A stretch of DNA of 51,843 bases from Ophiocordyceps camponoti-saundersi (nom. inval.) (lineage: Eukaryota; Ascomycota; Sordariomycetes; Hypocreales; Ophiocordycipitaceae). The notes under the pieces were generated by a model. That model ran no database searches, was not told the DNA's origin, and was given only the letters and a program-made list of their open reading frames with translations. Of the stretch, positions 33,380 to 45,144 are shown piece by piece (position 1 is the stretch's first letter; each line of letters opens with the position of its first letter). The stretch lies in assembly GCA_003339415.1 (NCBI GenBank), contig PDHQ01000247.1, forward strand, positions 1-51,843, read 5' to 3'. The translations under genes were made by a program, and so were the position numbers.

Positions 33380-35061
33380 TCTTTTTATTATTCTTAGAAG
33401 AAGGTATATTTTTAACCCCCTCCCTTAACTTTTCCTTTTAATAAAGAGGGTAGGCGGGGCGGAGGAGGGGGTCGCTATAGAGGTAATTAAGGGAGCGGAG
33501 GGGGAGATAAGGGCGGGGGAGGCAGCAGAGGAGGTAGCGGAGGAGTCTAAGGTAAAGCTTAACTTTATATAAGTGCCGGAGTCCCTTTTTACAGAGTTTA
33601 TATTAGCGGCATAAAAGCGTATAGCGGAGAGTAATAATAATAGCTTAGAAGATAAGCTTATAGGAGTTAGAGGTATTATTAAGCGCGAAAAATAAAGTAA
33701 AGAGCGGGGCGGGAAAAGGGGTAAAAAAGCTAAGTAAGCTAAGTAAGGCTAAGTAAAGTAAAGAGCGGAGTTAAGGGCAAAAAGTAAAGTAAATAAAAAG
33801 TAAAGTAAATAAATAATAATAATTATATAGCGAAAATACTAAAAACTATCTCTTACGCTTAAATTATATAGTTAAGTATATTAATATATTTAAGTATATT
33901 AATATATTTAAGTATATTAATATATTTAAGTATATTAATATATTTAAGTATATTAATATATTTAAGTATATTAATATATTTAAGTATATTAATATATTTA
34001 AGTATATTAATATATTTAAGTATATTAATATATTTAAGTATATTAATATATTTAAGTATATTAATATATTTAAGTATTATTAAGTAATAAAAAGAGGTTA
34101 AATTAATAAAAGCGTTATAAGTAAATAAATTATAAAGTAAGTAAGCTTATAATAGCTTTATAATTAAATATTTTATTAAAATCCTTATAATTTTAAAATT
34201 AAACTTATAAAAAATATAAGTAAAAGCGTCTTTTTATAAATAATTAGTTTATAATATAAAGTAAAGGAAGCTATTATTTTATTTTCCTTATTATTATAAA
34301 AGTAATAAGGAGTTATAATTATAAGAATATTATAAATATAAAGAAACTTATTAAAGCTAATTTTACTATTATAAAGCTAAGTTAAAGCGCTATTAAGAAA
34401 CTTTAAAAAGCCTTAATAAATTTATAAAATAATATTAAGTTTTAATTAAAGTAATTTATTAGTAAGGTATTTAAAGGATTAGCTATATTTCTAAAGCTTT
34501 CCTTTTTAAAAGTTTTAGTAAAGCTATTATTTTTTATAAAGTTAGGCTTTTAAAGTTTTAAAAAACTAAAAGGAGATATTTAAAATTTATACTTAAGTAA
34601 TAAAGGAGGATTAAAAGAATTCGAGAAGGATATAAATAAAGCGGGGCTAACTTTTATATTATTAGTAAAAAATATAATAATTCTCTTAAAAGTAAAGTAA
34701 ATATAAGCTATAAGTTTTTTAATATAAAAAAGTTAGTAGTTATAAATAGCGCGGTAAAATAAGTAAATATTAATAAAGGGAATAAAAATCTTAAACTTTA
34801 TATAATAAGAAAAGGTAGCTTAATACGCTTTAAAAATAATATAAAGGTATTTAAACTAAGTTATAGCTAGCTATTAGAAAATAAAGCTTTTAAGTTCCTT
34901 ACTTAGTAAAATTAAAGCGGAGTAAATTATAGCGCTAAAAGTAGTTATAAACTTAATAACTTTAATATAAATTTCCTTTACTTAAAAAAGTAAAAAGCTT
35001 TAAGTAAAGAATATAAGCTTAGTTAAAGCTAGCTATTAATAAGTAAGCTTTTTTAAAAAGC
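33380..35061 (+). repeat. right arm of the large palindrome, part 1
   Basis: Inverted copy of 32720 down to about 31210. Less RIPed than the left arm: the plus strand at about 33480-33700 reads as an acidic coding remnant (EGEIRAGEAAEEVAEES, then KRIAESNNNSLEDKLIGVRG). I do not recognise the protein; its charge pattern would suit a retroelement Gag N-terminus (inference). The arm is cut at 35061 by Gypsy-2 and continues at 41984. Confidence 0.72.
33872..34073. repeat. 18-bp minisatellite in the right palindrome arm
   Basis: About 11 near-identical copies of TTAAGTATATTAATATAT. The unit is largely self-complementary (ATATTAATAT). The left arm at about 32170-32215 has only one or two units, so this array expanded on one side only. 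Confidence 0.92.
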
Positions 35062-35310
35062 TATAAAGGTCCTATACTCCTTAATATCTATAAGAAGCTA
35101 ACTTTATTAATATAAAATAACTTAAAAAGTTCTAAGGTATATATAGTATATATACTTAAGGTTATATTCTATATATAGCCCGCGCCTATCCTGCACGCGG
35201 CGCTAACTAATTATATATACTTATATATACCCCGCGCCTATTATACGCGCGGACTTAACTAAGCACCTCTATATAACTTAGCTATTTAAGCGTAGCCCGA
35301 ATCCCTTATA
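35062..35310 (-). repeat. Gypsy-2 3' LTR (element on minus strand)
   Basis: 249 bp. It retains CTGCACGCGGCG near 35190, where the other LTR differs by RIP-type changes. A G-rich tract (minus strand AGGGCGGCGGGG, 35325-35313) borders it, in the place of a polypurine tract. Confidence 0.92.
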
Positions 35311-35899
35311 TACCCCGCCGCCCTAGGAAAAAAGTATTTCTAGCCGCGGTATATATATATATAAGGTATAAGTTAAAATACCCCTTATATAGAAAATTTT
35401 TCTTTCTTCTTTTTTTTTTCTTCTTAAGCTAATTATATTATTTTTATCTCGCTAAGTAAATTTTTCTCTAAGTTTTATATTTTATTATTCCGCTATTATA
35501 TTCTTATAATTTTTTATTTTATTATTATTATTTTCTAAGCTTTTTATAGCTATTTTTTTTTTTATTATTATTATTTTTTAAGCTTTTTATATTTATTAAG
35601 TTATTATTTTACTACCTTAATATATTATCTAATTAGCTATAGTTACTATTTTATATAATAAGTAAATATATTATAAAAAGGGATTTAAATAATAAAAATA
35701 TTATTATATTATAAAAAATAAAATATTTATATATTTTTTATATTTAGGACTTTAATAATAGCTATAATATTAACTATTAATATAGTTATAAGGCGGCTTA
35801 TAAAGTATATAAGTAGCGGCGAAAATAATACTTTTAGGAAAAGTATTTTTTTACTATAAATATACGCTTATAGCGGGCTATCTATAACTTATAAATAAT

Positions 35900-36740
35900 A
35901 ATTAGGGAAAAATAAGCTATTACCTTACTTACTTACCCCCGCGTTAAAAAAGTCCTTAGCTAGCGCGCCTAGCTTATATAGTATACTAAAGTTTCTTACT
36001 CGCGTTAATTATTTATAAACTATACTAGCCGCTACTTATATTATACCGCGCCTAGTAACTAATTTTTACGCTCTTTTTACGCTTAAGTAATAATAATCCT
36101 CCGCGCTTATCCCTATTATTAATAATATAATCGCTATATCCGCCTTATATATTTTAATTTATAGTATATTTTTAGCGATTATATAATACTAATAATAATA
36201 ATAATAATAATAAGGCGCCCTTATTATTAGCTTTAACTTTTTCGCCTTATAATATAAAGTATCCTTTTAATAGTAAAAGAAATAATAATAATAAAGTCTT
36301 AAGTAATAGCGGGATAAGCGGGCTACTTAGATCGCGGACTATTAAGTAAATATTAACTCGCGGAAGTAAAAAAATAAAAAAAGGAATAATATTTTTTACT
36401 AAATAATTATAATATTAACTAATTTATATAATATATTAAGCTCGCTTATTATTATATAATACGCTACCTTTATTAACTTATACGCGTTACTTAGCCTTTA
36501 ATTACTTAGCGCTTATATATAATATTTATCCTCCTTTTTTATTATATATTAGTAAAGTAAGTTTACGCTAGCGCTTATATATAGCGCGCGTAGCTTAAAA
36601 ATAAGATAGGTAAGACTCCCGCTATTAGCGTTATATTAAATATTCTCCCCGCTATAAAATACGCCCTCTCTTACTTAGGGATATATTTATTATAAGTTAA
36701 TATTAGCGCTTAGCTATAGCTAGCGCTATAATAATCTCCT
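35900..36740 (+). pseudogene. possible antisense ORF in the 3' region of Gypsy-2
   Basis: On the plus strand, antisense to Gypsy-2 and near its 3' LTR, a frame reads PALKKSLASAPSLYS, then FLTRVNYLQTI and PAATYIIPRLVTNFYALF, with TAA/TAG at sites that could be former Gln codons and an AAT/CAA-type repeat near 36187-36212. Position and orientation mirror the antisense frame of Gypsy-1. I do not recognise the product. The sense strand here gives no identifiable domain either. Confidence 0.3.
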
Positions 36741-37299
36741 AAGTTAATTAACTATAATAAAAAATTATAAGGAGAAGGCGGAGAAAGTAAATATTAGCTT
36801 AAAGCTAATATAAAAAAGAAGGGGGAGCGGGTAGATAAGGAATAAAGAGGAATAGGGGGCGGAGAGGTAATATTATATTTATATAATAAAAAAGGAAAAT
36901 TACTTAAGGGGGATAATTAGTTATAAGAAGCGCTTAAATAAATATATAGTTAAATTTACTTAAAGCTATTATAAAAGCGTATATCCCCTTATATAAATTT
37001 AAAATAGGTTAATATTATATAGCGTTTAAAGCTATTAAGTAGCTTCTAAGTTAAAATAATATAACTTTTTTATTTTATAAAGATAAGTTAATAAGGTATC
37101 TTACCTTATAAGTGCTAACTTTTATTATTTTTTATAGCGAGGATTTTCTTAATTTTATATTTATTAAAAAATAAGTTATTATAAGAGAAATAAAAGAGGG
37201 GATCTAGCTAAGAGTTAGTAAATAATTAAAATAATAAAGGGTTACTAATAATATACTTAATAAAGTTAATATAAAAGGTAAGGTAAATATTAAGTAATA

Positions 37300-40200
37300 T
37301 ATTAAGAGTAATAGTAAGCGGCGTTAGTATAGCTATTACCTTATATTTACCCTTAAAGTAATTAAGCTTTTAAGATAAATAATTAAACTATATATAAGTA
37401 AAGTTAAGCTATATAAAGTTACTAATTTAAAACCGTTTTATAAGTTAGCGAGACTTATTTAAAAAGTCTTATTATTATTACTTAGCTTAGGTAATAAAGG
37501 CCTATATTACTTTAACGCTATTATAAAAGAAATAAGTAAATATTATAGCTTAGCTTTTTAGGGAAAAGACGGGGGCAGCTGCCTTTATTAGCTAGTTAAA
37601 AAAAGTAATATTAAAGCTATAAAGTAAATAGTTAGGACTAATATTTATTATAAATAAGTCTTAATTATTTAAGGTAAGCTAGTAAATAAGTAAATAGCGT
37701 AGCTAGTTAAATTATAAGAAGGAGATTATATAACGGAGAATAGCTTATATTTTTTAGTTTATACGCTTTATACCGCTATTAGTTTAAAAGTAATACGCTA
37801 TAAAAAATAGCTTATTAACTTTAATAAGATAGTAAAAAGTAAACTAAAAATAGCCTATTTAATTAAAACTATAATTAGAAATTAATTTATAAAAAAGCTA
37901 TAAAACCGCTACTAATATTAGATAAAGCGCTTAGTATATTACTTAGTATTTATAAATATTGCAATATTAAGCTAGATATATTTTAATAAGCGATTTATAA
38001 TAACTATTAGGAAATAGGGCTAGGACTTTAAAGTAATAAGTAGCTTAGTTATAAAATTTATAAAAAGGGTTATTTAAAACTATTTAGGAGAAAGTACTAG
38101 CTAAAATAACCTTTAATAGCGCTAATAATTAAGGTAATCTTTATAATAATAATAGTTATAAGTAAAATATATTATATTTATAAATATATTATCTTAGTAA
38201 AACTTATATTAAAAAAATATAAAAGTAATATTTTTACTAAAATATCTTATTATAAGGAAATTATAAGTTTATTAAAGAAGTATAATAGTTAGAAGTTCTT
38301 ACTTAAAAACCCTAAAATAGCCTTAGAATTATAGCTATTTATAAGTAAAAATAAAATAATCTATAATTTATTTATAAATACCTGCTTTTAGCGGAAACTT
38401 TTAAGCGCCTAACTAAACCGCTTAATAATATATATAATAAAGGGAATTAATATAAAAAGTCTCTAACTAAAAATCCTATAAGGTCTTATTATAAAAAAGG
38501 GCTAAAGCGTCCTAAGTAAAAAGTATAGCTATAAAAAACTAAAATAAGGCTAGGCTAAACTAAACTAATCGTAATTTAAAGAAGTAAATAAATATAAGCT
38601 ATATAATCTAACTAAAGTGCTCCTCTATCTTACGGCGATCTTATTTTTACTAAAAGAGCGCGTGAGGCCGCGACGCCTATACGCTAAGATAATACTAAAA
38701 GCGGAAGTTAAAAAAAGTAAGCGTCTTAGCCTAACGCGCCTAATATTCTATTATAGCCTTAAGTATAATAAAATACTTTAAAGCTTTATAATTTATAAAA
38801 ATAAGAAATAGCTAGGTAATTTTATATAATTTAGTAAACTACGCTTTAAAGTAAAAAAAAATAGCGAGAAGTTTTTTATTATAAATTATATAGTTTTATT
38901 CTATAAGTAAAAGTTTCTTAAAATAATATATAATAAGCTAAAAAATATAGTTTAAGCTAAACTAAGAAAAGTACTTACTAACTATTTTATTAAAATAGTT
39001 AGCTTTAATAATAATATTATAGTTTAGATTTTGCTAGGCGAGGATAAGGGTAGAGATAAATACGGACTTAAGTATATTAAAAGTAAGCTAGTACTTATTC
39101 GTTTAATAAAAAAGCGCGCCGCGTTTTATAAGCTTAACTAAAAAAGCTATAAAATTTAAGAAATAAAATATAAAGTTAAAATAAAAATTAGCAAACTTAA
39201 AAAAACTATATATATTTTAAATATAAGTTAGCGCCTCTTATTTTAAAATCGTAAAAACTTTAGTAAAGTCTAGCCGTATTTTTTTACTAGCGTAAATAAT
39301 AAACTTTAAGTACTTAATTTTAAAAATAGTAGAATTATACTTATTAAAGTTAAGGAAAAGCTTAGCTTAATAAAGATATAAAAATATAACGCGTACCTTA
39401 CGCTAATAATTAAAATAAGAACCTCCTAAATAAATAAAGATATTATCTAAATATATTATAATAAAGTTCTCTAAAAAATCGCTAAAAGTAATATTAATAT
39501 AATACTAAAATATAGTAAGCGTATTTATAAGGCTAAAAAGGTAAATAAAATATTTAAATAAACTAAACTAAGTATAAAAAGCTATAATATATTTTTTACT
39601 TTTTATAATATAAAGCTTATAGAAAGCGGTATAAATATTAAGTTTCTTAAATTAATAAATACCTAAAAGGCTATAAAATATCTTCTTAATAAGTAAAAGG
39701 GGATAATAATTTTACTCTATTATTTTATTTAAGGCGTAATAGTTAATATAGAATCGCTACTTACCTCTTAGCTTTTTTATAAGTAGAATAAGGGCGGCCG
39801 CGGATAATAAGCTAGCGCGGATTTATCTTTTATTTATTAAGTTAGTAATCTATTTCCGAACTTTTAGGAGATACTTATAAGGTATATTATAAAGTAAACT
39901 TTAAAGTAAAGGGGGTAAAAAACTATTAAGTTCTTAGCAGAGTTAGATATAATAATTATAATTATTATAATAAAGGGGTAGTACGCTTACTTTCTCCTTA
40001 TTAAAAAGGTTAGTAAAATCTAATATTTTAAAAGGTAAGAAAAAGCTTATAGTTAAAGTAAAAGTTATAATATATAAAATATAAGAGATATCTTATAAGC
40101 TAATAGCGAGGAATTAGTAACTAGTACGCTATTAAGATTTATAGTAAATAAAAGCTATAAAGATAAAGCTAAGAATAGCTATAATAAGGTAAATAATTTA

Positions 40201-40300
40201 TTAAAATTTAAAATATAAGATAACTAATTTATTAGTAAAGTAAATTATAATTTCCTACTTACTAAAATATAGCGAGATATTATTACGCGCTATCTAAAAT
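37300..40300 (-). pseudogene. Gypsy-2 pol relic with reverse transcriptase
   Basis: The minus strand around 39770-39400 translates as a Ty3/Gypsy reverse transcriptase: KLRGK-stop-RFYINYYALNKII (KxDGSxRxCxDYRxLN block), FKKLNIYTAFYKLYI (FxKLDLxxAYHxI block), YIIAFYT-stop-F (TAFxTRxG block), LFSLINTLTIFQYYIN-type sequence (PFGLxNAPATFQxxIN) and YLDNIFIY, where YLDN (39454-39443) is the catalytic YLDD after RIP. RNase H and integrase are expected at about 39200-37300 but could not be confirmed by motif. Trp and Gln codons are lost throughout. Confidence 0.75.
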
Positions 40301-40749
40301 AAGCTAAGGATTAGGTTTTAAATAAAGCTTAGAATTATATATATTATTATAAGTAATTACTAGCTATCGATATTAGCTATAAAGTAAATAAGGTAGTAGA
40401 TAAATAAATATAGCTTAAAGCGCACGCGCTATTAGTAATATATTTATATAATAATATAAATTATTTATAAATAAGAGAGGGGAATTTACTTTAGCTAATA
40501 GCGCTATATAAAAGATTCTCTTATAATAGCGTAATAATTATAGCTATTATTTACTTATATAATAAGAAAAAAAGTAAAATTTATAAATATAAAAAGAAAA
40601 AGAGAAAGTAAGTTTATATTCTAACTAATATTTATAAAATAATTATTTAATATTCTATAAGTAATATTATTATAAGAGTCCTCCCCTTATAAAAAACTTA
40701 GTATAAGGGGGATTCGTTTCTTTAATTTAAGGTAAGGTCCTCCTTCTTC

Positions 40750-41600
40750 TTTATAATATCTATAAAATAAACCGAAAAAGCTAATAAGGGAGGATTAAGC
40801 TTATACTTATATAAGAAATAGCTAGTACCGCTATAGCGGAGGTAGTAGCCCTTAGCGCGCCGCTTTATAATCTTATTATTACTAGCCTTAGTTACCTAAT
40901 AATAGGTCTTACCGCCGCGGCTATTCTAGCTTTAAAAGGGGGGATTATTATATTTACTAAAGCGCGGCTAAGTATTAGCCTAGTATATATTAGTTATCGG
41001 AGTACCTTAGGATAGCTTAGGAGCGGAAAGTAAATATATCCGGCTTTTATTTTTAAAGCGGAATAATTTAATATTTATAATAATAGCGCGGATCTTAGTA
41101 ATAGCGATAATATACTTAGTTAAGGGAATATTACGCTTTATATAATATTAGTAAAAGGCTAAGGTAAAAGTATAATAAAAATATATAACTTTAATCTTAT
41201 TAGCTTATTTAGTATTATTTATTAAAATAAGCTTAGCTTTAAAGTAAATAAGGAAATTAGAAAAGGACTTAGAAGCGCCTTATATAAAGTATTTAAGCTC
41301 CGTTATAGCTATCTAGCGCTAATATAAGTTAGTAAATATAATATTAAAGTAACTTAGGAAATAATTAAAGTTATACTTATATTTAATACCTTATTTAAAA
41401 AATAAGGCTATTTTAGCTTAGATTATAAAAGATAAGTATTAGTATAAAAATATCTATTAGTTATAAGCAGTACTAATAAAAGCTTAGTCCGCTTATAGCT
41501 TATAAGATATAAAAAAGCGCTATATTAAAAAAAGGTTCTTATTACTATTAAATAGTAAGCTAAGAGGTAGCGGCTTATAGTAAGGTTATAATTATTATTA
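40750..41600 (-). pseudogene. Gypsy-2 gag relic with zinc knuckle
   Basis: The minus-strand frame contains a single zinc knuckle at about 40850-40806: GYYLRYSGTSYFLYKYK, which fits C-x2-C-x4-H-x4-C with Cys and His turned to Tyr, followed by LNPPL. Upstream is a basic stretch, KIIKRRAKG. The capsid part is not readable. Confidence 0.6.
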
Positions 41601-41734
41601 CTTAAAAAGCTATATAAATTAGTACTATTAGTATATAAGGCTTTAAAGCTTCGCGATAATAGCTTACTATTCTAAAAGCTAAGCGATAATAGCTTATTAA
41701 GTATTAAGGTTATTTATAGTTAAAGTTATTTTAT

Positions 41735-41983
41735 TATAAAGGTCCTATACTCCTTAATATTTATAAGAAGCTAACTTTATTAATATAAAATAACTTAAGA
41801 GGTTTTAAGGTATATATAATATATATACTTAGAGTTATAGTTTATATATAGCTTATACCCGTCCCGCGCGCGGCGCTAACTAATCGTATATACTTATATA
41901 TACCCCGCGCTTATTATACGCGCGGACTTAACTAAGCACCTTTACGTAACTTAGCTATTTAGGCGCAGCCTAAATCCCTTATA
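41735..41983 (-). repeat. Gypsy-2 5' LTR (element on minus strand)
   Basis: 249 bp, same length as 35062-35310, with scattered transitions. It is followed by the target duplication AAAGC at 41984-41988. Confidence 0.92.
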
Positions 41984-42409
41984 AAAGCGGCGAAAATAAA
42001 GCTTTTATTAAAGTTTATAATAAATCTAAACTTTAAATATATATATTTCTTATATTAGTTAAATAATATTTTTTTTAAAGACTAATAAAGTTATATTAAT
42101 AAAATAAGCTTTTATAAAATAAAGAAGCTTATTTTTAAATAGCTAGAAAGTTATTTTATACTCCGTTATTTAATTATAATAAATATTTTAAGCTTATTTA
42201 AGCTAATAGTAAACTTAAATAAGAGTATATTTAATATTAAAAATATTAATATTATTTATAAATCTAATAATAAATATATTAATTACTTATTTTAAGCGCT
42301 TATAAGAAGATAAGATATATAAGATAAATAATATTAAAGAAAGTAAGGAGCTTTAAGGGATTTTTATAAAAATAAAGAAAAAGTTTAATAGTTTATTATT
42401 AACTTTTAA
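41984..42409 (+). repeat. right arm of the large palindrome, part 2
   Basis: The reverse complement aligns with 30771-31210, including TAAGCTTATTTAAGCTAATAG and the run around 42305-42390. It is the outer end of the right arm after Gypsy-2. Confidence 0.78.
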
Positions 42410-42825
42410 ATAAAAGGTATAGTTAGAAAAGTAAAAGCAGAGGAAAGCTATAATTTATTTAAGGAAGCTAAAAAAGTTAAGGATTTTTATTAGCTTAAAG
42501 TATAAAATATAATTAAAAGCGCTTATTATATTAAATATTAAAAGAGAAATAAAGCTTTAGAGATTTTAAATAATATAAATAAACTTTATTAAAAAAAGCG
42601 CTATTAATAAACTTATTAAGCTAATTTCTTATTTAATTTTATAATAAAACTTTTATAAACTCTATTATTTAAGATATTTTCTTTATAATTATAATATTAA
42701 GGATTTTATTTATAATATTAAAAAGGGAGATAAAATAATAGCTACTTAAAGTTTAATAAACTTTAAAGCTTTTACTTACTTTTTAAAGAATTATAATATT
42801 AAAAGTTTAATATTAGTAATTAATA
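42410..42825. other. unclassified RIPed DNA
   Basis: About 400 bp between the palindrome and the ORF1-only element cluster. A plus-strand frame (NLFKEAKKVKDFYQLK, then YQKRNKALEILNNINKLYQK) looks protein-like if TAA/TAG are former Gln, but matches nothing I recognise. Confidence 0.4.
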
Positions 42826-43203
42826 TTTAATATACTAATATACTTTATATAGCTTAGAACTATCTTATATATATTTTAAAAGGGGGAAAAACTAAAAAGC
42901 TTAAAGTAAAACCCTCCTTTTAAGCGTTACCTTAGCTTTAAGTTAAACCCCGCTTATACTTAGTATTTTATATATTTAATAAGTTAAGTATTAACTAATA
43001 ATTTAAAAGCTAATATTTTCCTTAAAATAAACTTTATAATAATAAGAGTATATATAAACTAAGTTTAGTATAAAGTTTATATAGCTTACTTATCCTTTTA
43101 ACTATTATTATTATTATAAACTAAATTCTTATATTTAATTAAAATAGCTTTAATAATTTAATTAATTAAAGCTTTATTAATATAGCTTAGAAATATATAA
43201 TAA
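42826..43203 (-). mobile_element. ORF1-only retroelement, 3' end only (minus)
   Basis: About 370 bp matching 43228-43590 and the reverse complement of 48250-48632. It holds the ORF1 C-terminus and 3' UTR with the TTTTAC / GTTTTTCCCCC motif pair (minus strand, about 42922-42880). It is 5'-truncated near 43195, almost where the young insertion at 8125 is truncated. Confidence 0.7.
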
Positions 43204-43499
43204 TAATAATAATAATTTATATACTAATATGCCTCGTATAGCTTAAAACTATTTTATATATATTCTAAAAGGGGGAAAAACTAAAAGACTTAAAGTAAAA
43301 CCCTCCTTTTAAGCGTTACTTTAGCTTTAAGTTAAACCTTATTTATACTTAGTATTTTATATATTTAATAAGTTAAGTATTAATTAATAATCTAAAAGCT
43401 AATATTTCCCTTAAAGTAAACTTTATAGTAATAAGAGTATATATAAACTAAGTTTAGTATAAAGTTTATATAGCTTATTTATCCTCCTAAGTCCTAGCT

Positions 43500-44850
43500 A
43501 TTATTATCGCTATAAACTAAATCCTTATATTTAATTAAAATAACTTTAATAATCTAATTTATCGAGGCTTTATTTATATAGCTTAAGTATATATAAAAAT
43601 TCTATTATCTTATAATAAACTTTATAATAGCTAATTCTGAAAAATAGCTAAATTATTATAGTAAAGCTATAGATAAGTATAAAGTTAAAGTTAAAAGAGG
43701 GGGTATTACTATATTTGCTCTTTAGCGTTTCCGCCCTAGCTATTATTAGTTTCTAGTTAGCGCTAGAGTGGAAAGAGGGGCGGTATATACGGAGCTCTAG
43801 TTTATAAACCTCTAAGGTTAGGTAATATATATATCCTTCGCCTAGTCTTATACCGCTCTTATCTAAAGGTAAAATTAACTTTACTTAAAATAAGACTTTT
43901 AATAAAGAAAGTAATAATATAATCTTTTCTTATAAGCTATAAAGTAAGCGGACTTACTTTTTATATATAAAATAGTAAAATATTTATTATATTATAGCTT
44001 TATTATATAATATTTAATAATATATTTAAGTTAGTAATATTTAATAATATATTTAAGTTAGTAATATTTAATAATATATTTAAGTTAGTAATATTTAAAA
44101 TATTACTAAGGTTAGATTTTTAATATATATAATTTAGTATTAAAAATCTCTACTTATATTACTAAGCTTTTATTATAAATTTAATTTATATTCGCTATAT
44201 TATTAATAGTAATTATTAAGAAACTTTACTAAGTTTTAAAATAATATCTTTTTACGTATAATTATATTACTAAGACTTTATTAAATAATTTAATTTTCTT
44301 TTAAAAAGCTTCCTTATTATTTTATTATAAAGCCCGCGCTAATACCCTTTTTATAATAAAAATATAATTTTCGCTAATTAAGTATACCTTTTCTTTAAAA
44401 GCGGTATAAAGCTACCTTAAATTAAACTAAAGCTTATAAATAATATTTTAAAATATTATTATAATATTACTACTAAGTAGTTTCCTTATTATAAAAGCTT
44501 AGCCTTACTTATAAAGTTTATAATTAATATTTATTATAATTACCTTAAGGCCTTAAACTTAAAATAAAATAGCTATAAAATTAAACTGAATTATAAGCTA
44601 TTACTTATATTACCTAAAAACTTATTTTTTAATAATCTTCTTTAGCGCTTTAGCTATAATTATAGCTTATATTAAAGAAGTTCTATTCCCTTTAAAGCTA
44701 TAAAAAAAAGAGGAAATTATAGCTATAATAGCTAAGAAGATATTACTAACCGATAAAGTTAAAATAAGGGGGGCACCTCCTTAAACCTTTTTAAACTCTA
44801 CTATTTATTTAATAATTACTTATACGGAGATAAAGGCGTTTTTTAAAATA
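43500..44850 (-). pseudogene. ORF1 relic with zinc knuckles (copy 1)
   Basis: The minus-strand frame reads, with RIP stops as Gln, LKIQPQQYFKYYQLKYIIKYY at about 44110-44050, the remains of a C-x2-C-x4-H-x4-C knuckle. It is followed by a second Cys-rich segment around 43990-43960 and then SQFYLQIRAVQDQAKD near 43860, as in LINE Gag-like ORF1 proteins. The C-terminal part has TLALTRNQQQLGRKRQRANIV near 43780-43720 and ends with the SDNNS-type acidic tail near 43515. A 27-bp in-frame triplication at 44010-44090 repeats nine codons of the knuckle. N-terminal sequence is not recognisable. Confidence 0.6.
44010..44090. repeat. 27-bp in-frame minisatellite in the zinc knuckle
   Basis: Three tandem copies of ATATTTAATAATATATTTAAGTTAGTA-type sequence (unit length 27, nine codons). 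The other ORF1 copies, at 45545-45620, 47770-47850 and 19760-19850, have one unit. Confidence 0.88.
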
Positions 44851-45144
44851 ATCTTATTAATATTTACCTTAGCTTTTAATAAGGTAATAAGTATAGTAAA
44901 CTCTTAAATTTAAAATTATTATAATTTAGACTAAAGCTATATTTTAAGTAAAAAATTTTCGCGGTTATAATTAACTTATATAACGTTACCCTCCCTTTTA
45001 AAATTACTCCGGGCGCGGCTAGCTATTATTATAAGGTAATAAAAAAAGCGGAGTTTACTTATAATATAAGAATAAAAAGTTTATATTTGCGTCGCTATAA
45101 GCGTAGAGTTCGTAAAATATATTTTCTTTTTTTATTAGTAAATT

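Larger units (their letters stand above)
35062..41983 (-). mobile_element. Gypsy-2, structurally complete Ty3/Gypsy element (minus)
   Basis: A 6.92-kb LTR retrotransposon inserted into the right palindrome arm. The two 249-bp LTRs (35062-35310, 41735-41983) read, on the minus strand, TATAAGGG at the start and CCTTTATA at the end, RIPed forms of TGTAAGGG and CCTTTACA. Exact 5-bp target duplications, AAAGC, lie at 35057-35061 and 41984-41988. Minus-strand coding order is gag with zinc knuckle (about 41600-40750), then pol with an identified reverse transcriptase (about 39800-39300). It is a different family from Gypsy-1: LTR sequence and length differ. Confidence 0.92.
43204..45135 (-). mobile_element. 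ORF1-only retroelement, complete copy 1 (minus)
   Basis: About 1.9 kb. On the minus strand: 5' end near 45130 (TTTACGAACTCTACGC), ORF1 with CCHC knuckles, a 3' UTR with the motif pair (43310-43270) and an AAT-rich tail (43224-43203). It has the same two ends as copy 3 (46750-48632) on the plus strand. No reverse transcriptase lies between ORF1 and the tail, so it must have been mobilised in trans. It is the least RIPed of the long copies, so ORF1 is best read here. Confidence 0.72.

Noticed and set aside
33872..34073. CRISPR-like array
   Set aside because: A simple 18-bp tandem array without spacers, in eukaryotic RIPed DNA.
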